DNA of 33,562 nucleotides, from the NCBI RefSeq assembly GCF_000426885.1, contig NZ_KE384584.1, positions 47,821 to 81,382 on the forward strand. The letters are read 5' to 3'. Each line of letters begins with the position of its first letter. Positions within the stretch are counted from its first letter, which is position 1. The notes beneath the pieces are model-generated. The model worked only from the letters and a program-made list of their open reading frames with translations, was not told where the DNA came from and searched no databases. Of the stretch, positions 1 to 8,469 are shown piece by piece. The DNA is from Moraxella caprae DSM 19149 (GTDB lineage: Bacteria > Pseudomonadota > Gammaproteobacteria > Pseudomonadales > Moraxellaceae). The translations under genes and the position numbers were made by a program.

Positions 1-95
1 ATTGGAAAATTGAAATTGGAAAATTGAAATTGGAAAATTGAAATTGGAAAATTGAAATTGGAAAATTGAAATTGGAAAATTGAAATTGGAAAATT
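1..95. repeat. 14-bp tandem repeat, about 6.8 copies, upstream of dnaG
   Basis: The unit ATTGGAAAATTGAA is repeated perfectly six times from base 1 to 84, followed by a partial seventh copy ending at 95. The array may extend beyond the left edge of the window. It ends 24 bases before the dnaG start codon, so it lies in the dnaG promoter or leader region. The unit length is not a multiple of three, and the dnaG frame meets in-frame TGA codons inside the array, so the repeat is not coding for DnaG. Perfect short arrays of this kind can change copy number by slippage; any effect on dnaG expression is inference. Confidence 0.95.
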
Positions 96-119
96 CCCAT
101 CCCTTTATTTGATACACGC

Positions 120-2294
120 ATGAGAATCCCTGACACCACGCTCGAACGACTAAACTCATCTGCCGATTTGGTTGCCATCATCAAAAAACACACCACCCTA
201 AAACCTGCGGGGCGTGAGTTTAAGGGGTGCTGTCCGTTTCATGGTGAAAAAACCCCGTCATTTTATGTCAATCCCCAAACCAACCTGTACTACTGTTTTG
301 GCTGTGGTGTTAAAGGCAATCCCATCACCTTTTTGCGTGAATTTGAACGCATGACTTTCAAAGAAGCGGTCGATTATCTGTCCGAACAAACGGGCATAGA
401 ACTGCCCAAAGACGACAAATTCGCCCAAAAAATCCGCTACGCCAAAAACAAAATCCCAAAACCCAACAGCCAAACACCCACAAAGACAAATCAAGGCAAT
501 ACAGACAGCACAAACACCCACACAACCAACCAACCAACCCATCATAACAATACCGCTCCATCAGCCAATGATGATTATCCTGATTTTGCTGATAATTTTA
601 ATGGCAGTTATGGCAATGATTTTGATGCCGACTTTAATACCGACTTTGACAGTGGTTTTAATGGCGGTTATAACGACAGCTACAACAATCTCCCTTATCA
701 AGCGGATAACACTTTTAATAGCACCAATCCGCCATATCACCCCCCCCAAAATGGCGAAGGGGATTTATACACCCTGCTGTCCGCCATCGCCCAGTTTTAT
801 CAAAACATGCTTCATCAAAACCCCACAGCAAAGGCATATTTTGTCTCACGGGGGCTAAGCGATGAGACGATAGCCACGTTTGGCTTGGGCTATGCTCCGA
901 GTGGTTGGCAACATTTGGAGCAGGCTTTTCCCCATGACATCGAAGGCTTGCGTATTCTAGGACTGGTCAGAACATCGCAAAAGGGGCGGGATTTTGACCT
1001 GCTACGAGACCGTGTGATTTTCCCCATCAAGGACAGACAGGGGCGAGTGGTCGGTTTTGCAGGGCGGTCGCTGGGCGATGAGATGCCCAAATACATCAAC
1101 TCATCGGAGTCGCCCGTATTTAGCAAACAGCACATCCTATATGGGCTGTACGAAGCCCGCCAAGCCAAAGCAGGAAACTATCTCATGGTAGAAGGCTACA
1201 TGGACGTCATCGCCTTGCACCAAGCAGGGATTTATGGGGCAGTCGCTCCAATGGGAACAGCAGCCAATGACAAGCAAATCGCAGGGCTATTAAAATATAA
1301 CGACACCCTAACACTGTGCTTTGATGGCGACACCGCAGGACAGCGAGCGGCGTGGCGAACCCTAGAAGTTGCCATGCCTGTGTTGCCCGATGGTAAGGCC
1401 TTAAAATTTCTCACCCTACCTGATGGACATGACCCCGACACCTACATCAAGGCTTATGGGGCAGATGCCATGCATGCCCAAATCACGCACGCCCAAAGCA
1501 TGGCGGATTATATCCATGGCGTGCTACAAAACCGTTATGATTTATCCTTGCCCGAAAATAAAGCCCGAGCGGTCGCTGAACTAAAAGAGCTGACCGCCAA
1601 ACTGCCCAAAGGGTCAAGTTTTCGCTGGTGGCTCAATAACGACTTTTGGGCAAGACTCAGTGGCAAAAACCACAAACAAACCACTCGGGATACCGCCAAC
1701 TACCACCAAGAGACGGACAGTAGCACTCAGCTGTACCTGTGCCTACTCTACGCCCCCCACATCATCAAAGACAACCCCCTGACCACCCTACTGACCAACT
1801 CTGGCGTGGCGGATGCCCACAAACCGTATCTGACTCACTTAGAACGCCAAGGGCTGTCCGTGCCTGCCCTACCCGACTGGCAAGACATTGATACTGATTT
1901 GGCAGAGTTGATTGGTGCCATTGACATAATTTTGGGCATGGTGGACACAGGGGCTATCGCTCAGTTTGACCTACATGACAAATCGGCACCCGCCATCGAC
2001 GGCAAGGCTCATCTTATCATGGCAAGCCTGCCCAATGTGGAGCTACAACACCATCTTAGCAGGCTGTGGCGTGAGTTTTTCTATCTGAACCAACACCATT
2101 ATTTGGAACAAATGGTACTGCTATTTAACGAACTTCTATGCCAACGTCTCCAAGACGTATTAAAAAAACAAGGCGAAAACGTCAAAAACATCGTGCTATC
2201 CGAGATTTATAAACGTCGCTTACAAGCACTCGTCACATGGGACAGTCAGCACACCAAGGCAGACGTGGCAACACTGATAGAAAAAGGGTTCTAA
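120..2294 (+). CDS. dnaG: DNA primase DnaG with long low-complexity linker
   Basis: DnaG synthesises RNA primers for lagging-strand replication and works with the DnaB helicase. The N-terminal CHC2 zinc-binding domain is visible: C38 and H41 in CPFH, then C59 and C62 in CFGCG. The catalytic RNA-polymerase core with the Toprim fold spans roughly residues 220-480, with the acidic residues E358 (VEGYMD) and D402/D404 (FDGDTAG). The C-terminal part would be the helicase-interaction domain. The protein has 724 residues against 581 in E. coli; most of the excess is a linker at about 113-213 rich in Asn, Asp, Thr, Gly, Phe and Tyr, between zinc finger and core. No good Shine-Dalgarno precedes the ATG, but no alternative start exists in frame between the last upstream stop and base 120. 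The stop overlaps by 4 bases the stop of the convergent permease gene. Confidence 0.97.
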   Translation: MRIPDTTLERLNSSADLVAIIKKHTTLKPAGREFKGCCPFHGEKTPSFYVNPQTNLYYCFGCGVKGNPITFLREFERMTFKEAVDYLSEQTGIELPKDDKFAQKIRYAKNKIPKPNSQTPTKTNQGNTDSTNTHTTNQPTHHNNTAPSANDDYPDFADNFNGSYGNDFDADFNTDFDSGFNGGYNDSYNNLPYQADNTFNSTNPPYHPPQNGEGDLYTLLSAIAQFYQNMLHQNPTAKAYFVSRGLSDETIATFGLGYAPSGWQHLEQAFPHDIEGLRILGLVRTSQKGRDFDLLRDRVIFPIKDRQGRVVGFAGRSLGDEMPKYINSSESPVFSKQHILYGLYEARQAKAGNYLMVEGYMDVIALHQAGIYGAVAPMGTAANDKQIAGLLKYNDTLTLCFDGDTAGQRAAWRTLEVAMPVLPDGKALKFLTLPDGHDPDTYIKAYGADAMHAQITHAQSMADYIHGVLQNRYDLSLPENKARAVAELKELTAKLPKGSSFRWWLNNDFWARLSGKNHKQTTRDTANYHQETDSSTQLYLCLLYAPHIIKDNPLTTLLTNSGVADAHKPYLTHLERQGLSVPALPDWQDIDTDLAELIGAIDIILGMVDTGAIAQFDLHDKSAPAIDGKAHLIMASLPNVELQHHLSRLWREFFYLNQHHYLEQMVLLFNELLCQRLQDVLKKQGENVKNIVLSEIYKRRLQALVTWDSQHTKADVATLIEKGF

Positions 2295-3259
2295 ACCCAC
2301 CCTAGTACCCGAAGCCACGCCATGCCCACCGCCATACCTATCATGCTCACCACCGTGGTAAATGCCAAAATGTTCGCCGCCAACACGTCATTACCGCCCA
2401 TTGCCTTTGCCATCACATAGCTTGCGGCGGCGGCAGGGCTTGCCACCATGACAAATAACACGCCAAACTGCACAGGCGGCAGCGCAAACACCACACCAAT
2501 CAGCACCGCAAGCAGCGGCGCAATAATAATCCGTCCAATGCTTGCCTGCATGGAGACGCCCGACAGCCCCAACATGGACTTAATGTCCAGCGTCGCGCCT
2601 GCACATATCAAGGCAAGCGGTAAGGCAATGTTTGACAGTAGCTGACCTGTTTTGGTAATCGGTGTAGGCGGTAAAGGCAAGCCTACCCCCTTATAAATAA
2701 AGGCAGACACCAAGGCGATGATGAGCGGATTTTGAAAAATCTTAATCACAATGTCCCGACTTTGGGCGGATAAACCCTTGCTCTGGCTCGTGCGTGATAG
2801 CGTAATGACCGACAAGATATTATATAAGATCGTCAAAATCCCCATATACACCGCCCCCACGCTCGTTCCCACCACCCCATAAGCGTTGGTCGCCACCGAC
2901 AGCGAGATAATCGCCATGTTCGAGCGGAATACCCCTTGTACGAATACGCCCTTATCACGCACGTCCTTGATGAGCATTTTGGCGTACAGTTCCGCCCCAA
3001 AAAACATCACAAAAGTCGTCACAAACCCTGCCATGATGAGCGGTAACTGCTCGGCATAGTTCACCTCACTTTTTATCACGCTAAAAAACAGTAAGCACGG
3101 CAAACCAAAATTAAAGACGATTTTGGATGCGGTATCAATAAAATTCCCATCAATCTTGCCCGCCCTTTTCATATAAAAACCCAGCCCCATCAAGGCTAGG
3201 TTTGGAAAGACAATCATAAAGGCGAAATTAATGGCTTGGAGGATTTCTTGGGGATTCAT
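2291..3259 (-). CDS. AEC-family (auxin efflux carrier-like) permease
   Basis: This 322-residue protein is almost entirely hydrophobic, with about ten membrane segments arranged in two halves, as in the AEC family of bacterial permeases related to plant PIN carriers. The opening segment (FAFMIVFPNLALMGLGFYMKR), the NFGLPCLLF motif near residue 50 and the ALPLALICAGATLD stretch near 210-225 are typical of the family. Members transport organic acids, often malate or malonate, but nothing in the sequence fixes the substrate. It would sit in the inner membrane. The gene is convergent with dnaG and their stop codons overlap, so there is no room for a terminator between them. It appears monocistronic. 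A 12-bp dyad lies just upstream of the start codon. Confidence 0.85.
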   Translation of the reverse strand: MNPQEILQAINFAFMIVFPNLALMGLGFYMKRAGKIDGNFIDTASKIVFNFGLPCLLFFSVIKSEVNYAEQLPLIMAGFVTTFVMFFGAELYAKMLIKDVRDKGVFVQGVFRSNMAIISLSVATNAYGVVGTSVGAVYMGILTILYNILSVITLSRTSQSKGLSAQSRDIVIKIFQNPLIIALVSAFIYKGVGLPLPPTPITKTGQLLSNIALPLALICAGATLDIKSMLGLSGVSMQASIGRIIIAPLLAVLIGVVFALPPVQFGVLFVMVASPAAAASYVMAKAMGGNDVLAANILAFTTVVSMIGMAVGMAWLRVLGWV

Positions 3260-3268
3260 GGTAAATTC

Positions 3269-3298
3269 TGGTTGTGATAAAATGACTTATCATAACCA
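3269..3298 (-). promoter_or_regulatory. 12-bp dyad immediately upstream of the AEC permease gene
   Basis: TGGTTGTGATAA at 3269-3280 and TTATCATAACCA at 3287-3298 form an inverted repeat matching at 11 of 12 positions, with a 6-base spacer. It lies 10-39 bases before the permease start codon. It could be a repressor operator or a hairpin in the 5' leader; the sequence does not decide between them. Confidence 0.45.
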
Positions 3299-3335
3299 AA
3301 AATTACTCAAAAATAAAGTCAAAATCTGCTCGTTA

Positions 3336-3866
3336 TTAAAATGATGAAATTTTATAGGCATTTACCGCACCATCTTTTCCAATGTAGAAAATATAGCCAT
3401 ATTTTAAAATAATGGTTTCGCCATTTTGACCCTTTAACCCATTGTGATAAAATCCTTCATCAACACTACAAGCGTCTTTTTCGCTTTGCAAAGTCAAATC
3501 GCCACAAGTTTGAATTTCCACCCAAGTTTTACCTTGTTTTGGGCTGGTGCTGATATTACCTGTTAAAGCGGTGCCGCCACACATCATATTAAAATTAGCG
3601 TCATTGTATTTTGGTACAGGAGCATTATCTTTGTCCAGTAATTTTGGAAAAAATTGCAAGGCTTGCTTGGTTTTTTCAAAATACAAATCTTCCAAACGAG
3701 CCTCATCATACACATCAACGCAAACATCAAAATCTGCCAAAGTTGTTTGTTTCTGTGCGGTCATTGGTTTGGTTGTGTTTTGTGTTGGATTAACACAGCC
3801 AACCATTAGACTTCCTGCAAAACCCAAAAATAAGGAAAACCGTTCGTGGTGAGCTTGTCGAACCAT
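3336..3866 (-). CDS. small lipoprotein of unknown function, 5' end replaced by a MITE insertion
   Basis: The 176-residue frame has a hydrophobic stretch leading to the lipobox-like LMVGC at residues 20-24, so the mature protein would begin with a lipidated cysteine. The mature domain, from about residue 24, has several cysteines (such as CVDVYD, MMCGG, QTCGD) and matches no family I recognise. The first 22 codons are encoded inside an inserted 124-bp element (3808-3931). The original start appears to be GTG at 3966, preceded by AGGAG at a spacing of 6 bases. Deleting the element and one 3-bp duplication joins the original start in frame to the lipobox, giving the leader MKKYAFLMAILMVGC and a 167-residue lipoprotein. 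In the present sequence that start runs into a TAG after 17 codons. Whether the replacement start at 3866 is used is unknown, because only a weak GGAAAA lies upstream of it. Confidence 0.7.
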   Translation of the reverse strand: MVRQAHHERFSLFLGFAGSLMVGCVNPTQNTTKPMTAQKQTTLADFDVCVDVYDEARLEDLYFEKTKQALQFFPKLLDKDNAPVPKYNDANFNMMCGGTALTGNISTSPKQGKTWVEIQTCGDLTLQSEKDACSVDEGFYHNGLKGQNGETIILKYGYIFYIGKDGAVNAYKISSF

Positions 3867-3931
3867 AACGGTTTTCCGCCACCCCTCAACAAGCTCGGGG
3901 CGAACGGAAAGCCTAGTTTTGCAGGAAGTCT
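3808..3931. mobile_element. 124-bp MITE-like element with 16-bp terminal inverted repeats and 3-bp target duplication
   Basis: The element begins AGACTTCCTGCAAAAC and ends with the perfect reverse complement, 16 bp in all. It is flanked by ATT on both sides (3805-3807 and 3932-3934), a 3-bp target-site duplication. No transposase fits inside it. The interior contains a palindromic repeat (GTTCGTGGTGAGCTTGTCGA and a partner arm near 3890) that recurs near 11608 and 20040. The duplication size and end style resemble non-autonomous derivatives of IS5-type elements; that assignment is tentative. It sits in the signal-peptide region of the lipoprotein gene. Confidence 0.85.
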
Positions 3932-4051
3932 ATTAAAATTGCCATTAAAAACGCATATTTTTTCACAATAATCTCCTAATTTTAATGCATTAATTTTATG
4001 GTATGGTCTTATGACTGTTTAAATTCATTTTTGAAAGCGGTTAATTTTAGG

Positions 4052-4120
4052 CGTAAGGTGCGTACAACGCACCATTTTAGGTGCAGTATTTAATTTTTGA
4101 TGCGTGATACGCACCTTACG
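4052..4120. repeat. inverted repeat of the GGTGCGTA family
   Basis: CGTAAGGTGCGTA at 4052-4064 and its exact reverse complement TACGCACCTTACG at 4108-4120 bound a 69-bp stretch that also contains internal GGTGC and GCACC copies. A shorter relative occurs at about 12406-12430. It lies in the gap between mnmG and the lipoprotein gene. No gene is visible in 3967-4177 beyond this repeat. Confidence 0.7.
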
Positions 4121-4177
4121 AATTGGGGAAAAATTACAAGGAAAATTGAGCATTTTTAAAAATACCCTTTTAAAAAA

Positions 4178-6082
4178 TCAACTTTCCAAGTTCTCCATTT
4201 TCTCCGCCTTCTTCATCTTCTTAACCGTCATCGCAAGTAAACTCACTGCCGCAGGGGTAACACCGCTGATACGGCTTGCTTGCCCCAGTGTTGCAGGGCG
4301 GACTTGGGTGAGTTTTTGCACGATTTCATTGGATAAGCCTGACACGCTTACATAATCAAAATCAAGCGGTAGAGCCGTGTTTTCAAGGCGTTTCATCTGC
4401 TCAATCTCATCATTTTGGCGGTCAATATAGCCTTGATATTTAACACTTATCTCAATCTGCTCGCCCACGTCATCGCCCACCGTACTGTCTGACACTTTGG
4501 CAATGTCGGCAAACGTGATATTTGGGCGTTTTAAAAGGTCAAGCAGGCTGTTTTCTTTGGTCAAAATCTCGCCTGTATTTTCCATAAAGGCTTTACCAAT
4601 GGCGTTATTTGGTGTTGCCCAGATGTCTTTTAGGCGGGCGGTTTCACTAGCGACGGACTCCATTTTTTGATTAAATTTCGCCCAGCGTTCATCGTCCACC
4701 AGCCCAAGCTCTCGCCCAATGGCAGTCAAGCGTTCATCCGCATTGTCTTCACGCAGTAAGAGGCGATGTTCGGCACGACTTGTAAACATACGGTACGGCT
4801 CTTTGGTGCCGTGAGTTATCAAGTCGTCCACCAACACGCCAAGATACGCCTCATGCCGTTGTGGTGTCCACGATGACTTGCCAAGTGCCATGAGTCCTGC
4901 ATTTAGCCCTGCCAGTAGCCCCTGTGCCGCCGCCTCTTCGTAGCCTGTCGTGCCGTTGATTTGCCCTGCAAAATACAAGCCGTCAATGGATTTGGTTTCT
5001 AGCGTGGGTTTTAGATTTTGTGGGTCAAAATAATCGTATTCAATGGCGTAGCCGGGGCGTGTGATATGCGCATTTTCAAGCCCTTTCATCGTATGAATAA
5101 ACTCAATCTGCACATCAAAGGGCAGGCTCGTTGAAATGCCATTGGGGTATAGCTCATGCGTGGTCAAACCCTCAGGCTCAATAAAAATCTGATGACTATC
5201 TTTGTCGGCAAAGCGATGAATCTTATCCTCAATGCTTGGGCAATAACGGGGCCCCACCCCTTCAATCTTACCGCTAAACATGGGCGAGCGGTCAAGGTTG
5301 GCACGGATAATGTCATGCGTGCGTTCGTTGGTGTGCGTAATATAACACATGATTTGGCGTGGGTGCATGGCAACATCGCCCATATAACTCATCACAGGCA
5401 AGGGCGTATCCCCTGGTTGTGGGGTCATCACACTAAAATCCACCGTACGAGCGTCAATACGAGCAGGCGTACCTGTTTTTAGTCGTCCGACTGGCAGTTT
5501 AAGCTCACGCAAACGGTCGGCAAGACGAATGGATGGCATATCGCCTGCCCGTCCACCGCTTTGGTGGTCTAGCCCGACATGAATCACCCCACCCAAAAAC
5601 GTCCCCGATGTCAGCACCACCGCACGGGTATTTAGACGAATACCCGTGGCTGTAACCACCGCCACCGCACGCCCATTCTCCACGATAATATCGTCCACAG
5701 GTTGCTGAAAAATCGTCAAATTTGGCTGATTTTCAAGCGTATGACGGATACTTGCCTTGTATAAAATACGGTCGGCTTGGGCTCGGGTCGCTCGCACGGC
5801 CGCCCCCTTTCGGCTGTTTAGCACCCGAAACTGAATGCCTGCCTTGTCGGTTGCGAGTGCCATTGCCCCGCCCAGTGCATCCACTTCACGCACCAGATGC
5901 GATTTACCAATACCACCAATGGCAGGGTTACAGCTCATCTGCCCTAGCGTCTCAATGTTGTGCGTGATAAGTAGGGTATCTGCCCCCATGCGAGCGGACG
6001 CAAGAGCGGCCTCTGTGCCTGCGTGTCCGCCACCGATGACGATGACACCATAAGATTTGGGGTGAGTGTAGAGTGTTGTCAT
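4178..6082 (-). CDS. mnmG: tRNA uridine-5-carboxymethylaminomethyl modification enzyme, FAD subunit MnmG (GidA)
   Basis: MnmG works with the GTPase MnmE to place the carboxymethylaminomethyl (or aminomethyl) group at C5 of the wobble uridine U34 in several tRNAs. The 634-residue length matches the family. The FAD-binding glycine motif GGGHAG is at residues 17-22, the conserved MSCNPAIGG stretch carrying a family cysteine is near residue 51, and a second conserved cysteine is in VGPRYCPS. The C-terminal part carries the expected helical domain with the motif VSGLSNE and ends in a Lys/Met-rich tail. The ATG at 6082 aligns with the usual N-terminus. It appears monocistronic with its own extended -10 promoter. 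MnmA, which thiolates the same uridine, is encoded about 9 kb away on the other strand. Confidence 0.97.
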   Translation of the reverse strand: MTTLYTHPKSYGVIVIGGGHAGTEAALASARMGADTLLITHNIETLGQMSCNPAIGGIGKSHLVREVDALGGAMALATDKAGIQFRVLNSRKGAAVRATRAQADRILYKASIRHTLENQPNLTIFQQPVDDIIVENGRAVAVVTATGIRLNTRAVVLTSGTFLGGVIHVGLDHQSGGRAGDMPSIRLADRLRELKLPVGRLKTGTPARIDARTVDFSVMTPQPGDTPLPVMSYMGDVAMHPRQIMCYITHTNERTHDIIRANLDRSPMFSGKIEGVGPRYCPSIEDKIHRFADKDSHQIFIEPEGLTTHELYPNGISTSLPFDVQIEFIHTMKGLENAHITRPGYAIEYDYFDPQNLKPTLETKSIDGLYFAGQINGTTGYEEAAAQGLLAGLNAGLMALGKSSWTPQRHEAYLGVLVDDLITHGTKEPYRMFTSRAEHRLLLREDNADERLTAIGRELGLVDDERWAKFNQKMESVASETARLKDIWATPNNAIGKAFMENTGEILTKENSLLDLLKRPNITFADIAKVSDSTVGDDVGEQIEISVKYQGYIDRQNDEIEQMKRLENTALPLDFDYVSVSGLSNEIVQKLTQVRPATLGQASRISGVTPAAVSLLAMTVKKMKKAEKMENLES

Positions 6083-6121
6083 AGTTGTTAATCTGTCTAA
6101 AAATTTAGGAAAAATTGGGTT

Positions 6122-6130
6122 ATTATAGCA
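6122..6130 (-). promoter_or_regulatory. extended -10 promoter element for mnmG
   Basis: On the minus strand the sequence TGCTATAAT lies about 40 bases upstream of the mnmG start codon. It is a perfect extended -10 (TGnTATAAT). No good -35 hexamer is seen at 16-18 bp, which is acceptable for an extended -10 promoter. Confidence 0.5.
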
Positions 6131-6204
6131 GATTTGGGGATTTTTAGGGGGAATTTGGGCGAAAAATAACCGCTTTATGGCTAGAATAAAGCGGTTGATA
6201 AAAG

Positions 6205-7012
6205 TTAGGGTAAGCGATTGCCTTGTTTATCAATATAGAAAGTTTCGCCGTTTAGTTCTACTTTGGCGACATCGTGATAGAATTCACTTATAAAATCATA
6301 CTGTATTGGAATTAAAACTCTGCCATCATCAGATATTGCACCATACTTACCATTTACTTCTATCATAAATATCCCTTTAGCAATGGGAAAAAGATAACTG
6401 TCGTATTCAAAAGGAATAAGCACTTTTCCTGTTTTATTTATCACCCCATACTTACCATCTTTTTTTAACTGTCGCCACTCCCCATTCAAAGAAATACGAA
6501 TCTTCATCAAATTGTGGTTTGATAACAACATTATCAGCTTTATCTAAAAATCCCCATTTTCCATTTTTTTCAACAGCAGCCAACCCTTCGGAAAAACTCC
6601 AAACATCGTCATACTGCAAATCAATAACCATTTGACCTTTTGTGCCAATAAAACCAAATTTATTACCAATACGAACTTCTGCTAAGCCTTCGGAAAACCC
6701 AATGGTCTTATCATATTGCAATGGGATGACCAACTTCCCACTTGTATCAATAAAGCCATATTTGTCATCTTTTTTGACTTCTGCCAAGCCATCGGAGAAA
6801 AATGACACTTCATCATATTGCGAAGCAGAAAAAACAAATTCGCCTTCTTTATCCACAAAAGCCCATTTATTATCTTTTAAGACTCTTGTTAGTCCATCAA
6901 TCAAACAACCATCTATAAAAACATAGTTGTCATTTAATTTTGGTTGTTCGCACCAAGCCCACGCCTGCCCCATTGAGAATACACCAATTAAAATAGCAAT
7001 CAATAATTTCAT
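6205..7012 (-). pseudogene. WG-repeat secreted protein, frameshifted at an A7 tract
   Basis: The first frame starts at ATG 7012 (AGGAG at proper spacing; a GTG at 7018 is less likely) with a clear Sec signal peptide ending in GQAWA, then WG-type repeats such as KWAFVDKEG, KYGFIDTSG, KFGFIGTKG and KWGFLDKAD. It stops after VKKRW at 6452. The remaining repeats (KYGVINKTG, KYGAISDDG and a final degenerate ETFYIDKQG) continue in another frame down to 6205. The break is at seven As on the minus strand (6460-6466): six As would read VKKDGKYGV straight through and give about 268 residues. WG (DUF6880-like KWG) repeat proteins are of unknown function. The gene is a tandem paralogue of 7035-7970. Mutation, slippage-based switching or sequencing error could explain the break. 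Confidence 0.85.
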
Positions 7013-7034
7013 TGTCACTCCTCACTTTTAAAAA

Positions 7035-7970
7035 TCATTGGCTGATACGATTGCCTTGTTTGTCAATATAAAAAGTTTCGCCGTTTAATTCAACTTCGGC
7101 GACATCATTATAAAAAGAAAAGGGTTGGTCGTATTGTATTGGAATAACAATTTTTCCTGTTTTGTCAATCATCCCCCATTTGCCATCTATTTCTACACCT
7201 GCCAAACCATCATTAAATCCAACATAAAGGCTGTCATAATTGGCAGGAATAACAATGTTTCCACTTTTATCAATAAATCCCCATTTTCCATCTATTTTCA
7301 TACCTGCCAAATCTTCACTAAAATTATTAAGATAATCATATTTTATCTCAATAACCACTTTGCCTGATTTTTCAATAAACCCCCACTTGTCGTCTTGCTC
7401 AACTTTTGCCAAACCATCAACAAAAACATCAACTTCATCATAAATAAATGGAATAACCACACGATTGGATTTGTCAATAAATCCCCATTTGCCATCATTT
7501 CTCCTAACGCCTGCCAAACCTTCTGTAAAATCCAAAGCCCAATCGTACATAAAAGGGATAATGGTTTTTCCTGATTTGTCAATAAACCCCCACTTATCGT
7601 CTTGTTGAATGCCTGCCAATTGCTCATTAAAATTATAAAGATAATCATATTGCAATGGAATGATAACCTTGCCTGTTATGTCAATAAAGCCCCATTTTTC
7701 ATCTTTTTGAACACCTGCTAAGCCATCTTTAAAACCCCACGCTCGGTCATATTGCAATGGAATAACCAATTTTCCAGCTTTATTAACAAAGCCGTGTTTT
7801 GCATTTGAGCCTTGTTCGTCAAACAGCCAAACTTGGGTAAGCCCTTCTTGTGATAAACAATCCACAAAATGATATTCAACTTCGGTCTGTGGTTTTTCAC
7901 ACGCCCACGCCTGCCCTGCCGACAGCACGCCCATCAAAATCATCATCCAGTTTTTGTTAAAGTATTTCAT
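7035..7970 (-). CDS. WG-repeat secreted protein
   Basis: A 311-residue protein starting at ATG 7970, which has AGGAAA 6 bases upstream; a longer frame to 8003 lacks such a site. Residues 1-23 form a signal peptide ending in GQAWA, followed directly by a cysteine, so periplasmic or exported location is expected. The rest is seven WG repeats of about 35-37 residues with cores such as KHGFVNKAG, KWGFIDITG, KWGFIDKSG and KWGMIDKTG, each followed by a VIP..YD segment, and a final degenerate unit [11 protein letters not shown]. These repeats probably form a beta-rich scaffold; the function of the family is not established. The last unit is nearly identical to that of the neighbour at 6205-7012, pointing to duplication or gene conversion. 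Only 22 bases separate this stop from the start of the frameshifted paralogue, so they are likely cotranscribed. Confidence 0.9.
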   Translation of the reverse strand: MKYFNKNWMMILMGVLSAGQAWACEKPQTEVEYHFVDCLSQEGLTQVWLFDEQGSNAKHGFVNKAGKLVIPLQYDRAWGFKDGLAGVQKDEKWGFIDITGKVIIPLQYDYLYNFNEQLAGIQQDDKWGFIDKSGKTIIPFMYDWALDFTEGLAGVRRNDGKWGFIDKSNRVVIPFIYDEVDVFVDGLAKVEQDDKWGFIEKSGKVVIEIKYDYLNNFSEDLAGMKIDGKWGFIDKSGNIVIPANYDSLYVGFNDGLAGVEIDGKWGMIDKTGKIVIPIQYDQPFSFYNDVAEVELNGETFYIDKQGNRISQ

Positions 7971-8011
7971 CTGTTTTCCTAAATTATCATCACACAAAGA
8001 CAAAAAAGATC

Positions 8012-8365
8012 TTAAAAATTAAGGTCTTTTTGGGTATCATCAGCAAGCAAAGTGTTAAGATTGGCACAAGCCTCATCGGGCATTTTATCAAGCAACGCCT
8101 GCTTCATCAGCTCATCATTACTTGCCATTACCAAACGCAACAAAGGCAACACTTCAAAAGGCAAATCATCCACCTTTTGGGCAAAGCTTGCCAAATAATA
8201 CGCCCCATCAACATCACCATCCGCCAGTACACGATTATAAACCACCTGCCAAGCCAGCTCGCCTGCCCCGCCGTGCGAAATGATGAGATGAATGGCTTTT
8301 AGGGCGGTGTTTGGCGTCTCGCATAAGGTTAGGATTTTTTCGGAGATTTGTTTGATTTTATTCAT
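8012..8365 (-). CDS. small helical protein of unknown function
   Basis: This 117-residue protein is not recognised. It has no signal peptide or membrane segment, is leucine- and alanine-rich, and looks mainly alpha-helical, with motifs such as ETPNTALKAIHLIISHGGAGELAW and a negatively charged C-terminus. Its layout of short amphipathic helices recalls HEAT-like or variant leucine-rich helical proteins, but that is only an impression. It lies 41 bases upstream of the WG-repeat gene in the same orientation and so may share its transcript. Its start codon ATG is at 8365, with no strong Shine-Dalgarno sequence. Confidence 0.7.
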   Translation of the reverse strand: MNKIKQISEKILTLCETPNTALKAIHLIISHGGAGELAWQVVYNRVLADGDVDGAYYLASFAQKVDDLPFEVLPLLRLVMASNDELMKQALLDKMPDEACANLNTLLADDTQKDLNF

Positions 8366-8416
8366 AATTTTTCCAGACGGGTTTCTTGATACTCAGCAAT
8401 TTTAATTTTTTTATAA

Positions 8417-8450
8417 ACAAAAACCCCGCCAAGCTTACTTAACAGGGTTC
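8417..8450 (-). terminator. probable rho-independent terminator after grxD
   Basis: On the minus strand AACCC and GGGTT arms (8445-8449 and 8422-8426) bracket a long loop and are followed by a run of Ts. The stem is short, so the call is moderate. It lies just past the grxD stop codon. Confidence 0.45.
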
Positions 8451-8469
8451 TGTCAATTAAAAGCAGCCA

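Noticed and set aside
1-95. CRISPR array
   Set aside because: The 14-bp units are directly adjacent with no spacers and no cas genes are present.
561-858. Overlapping hydrophobic reading frames inside dnaG, both strands
   Set aside because: They arise from the low-complexity linker DNA, have no ribosome sites and lie within a well-supported gene.
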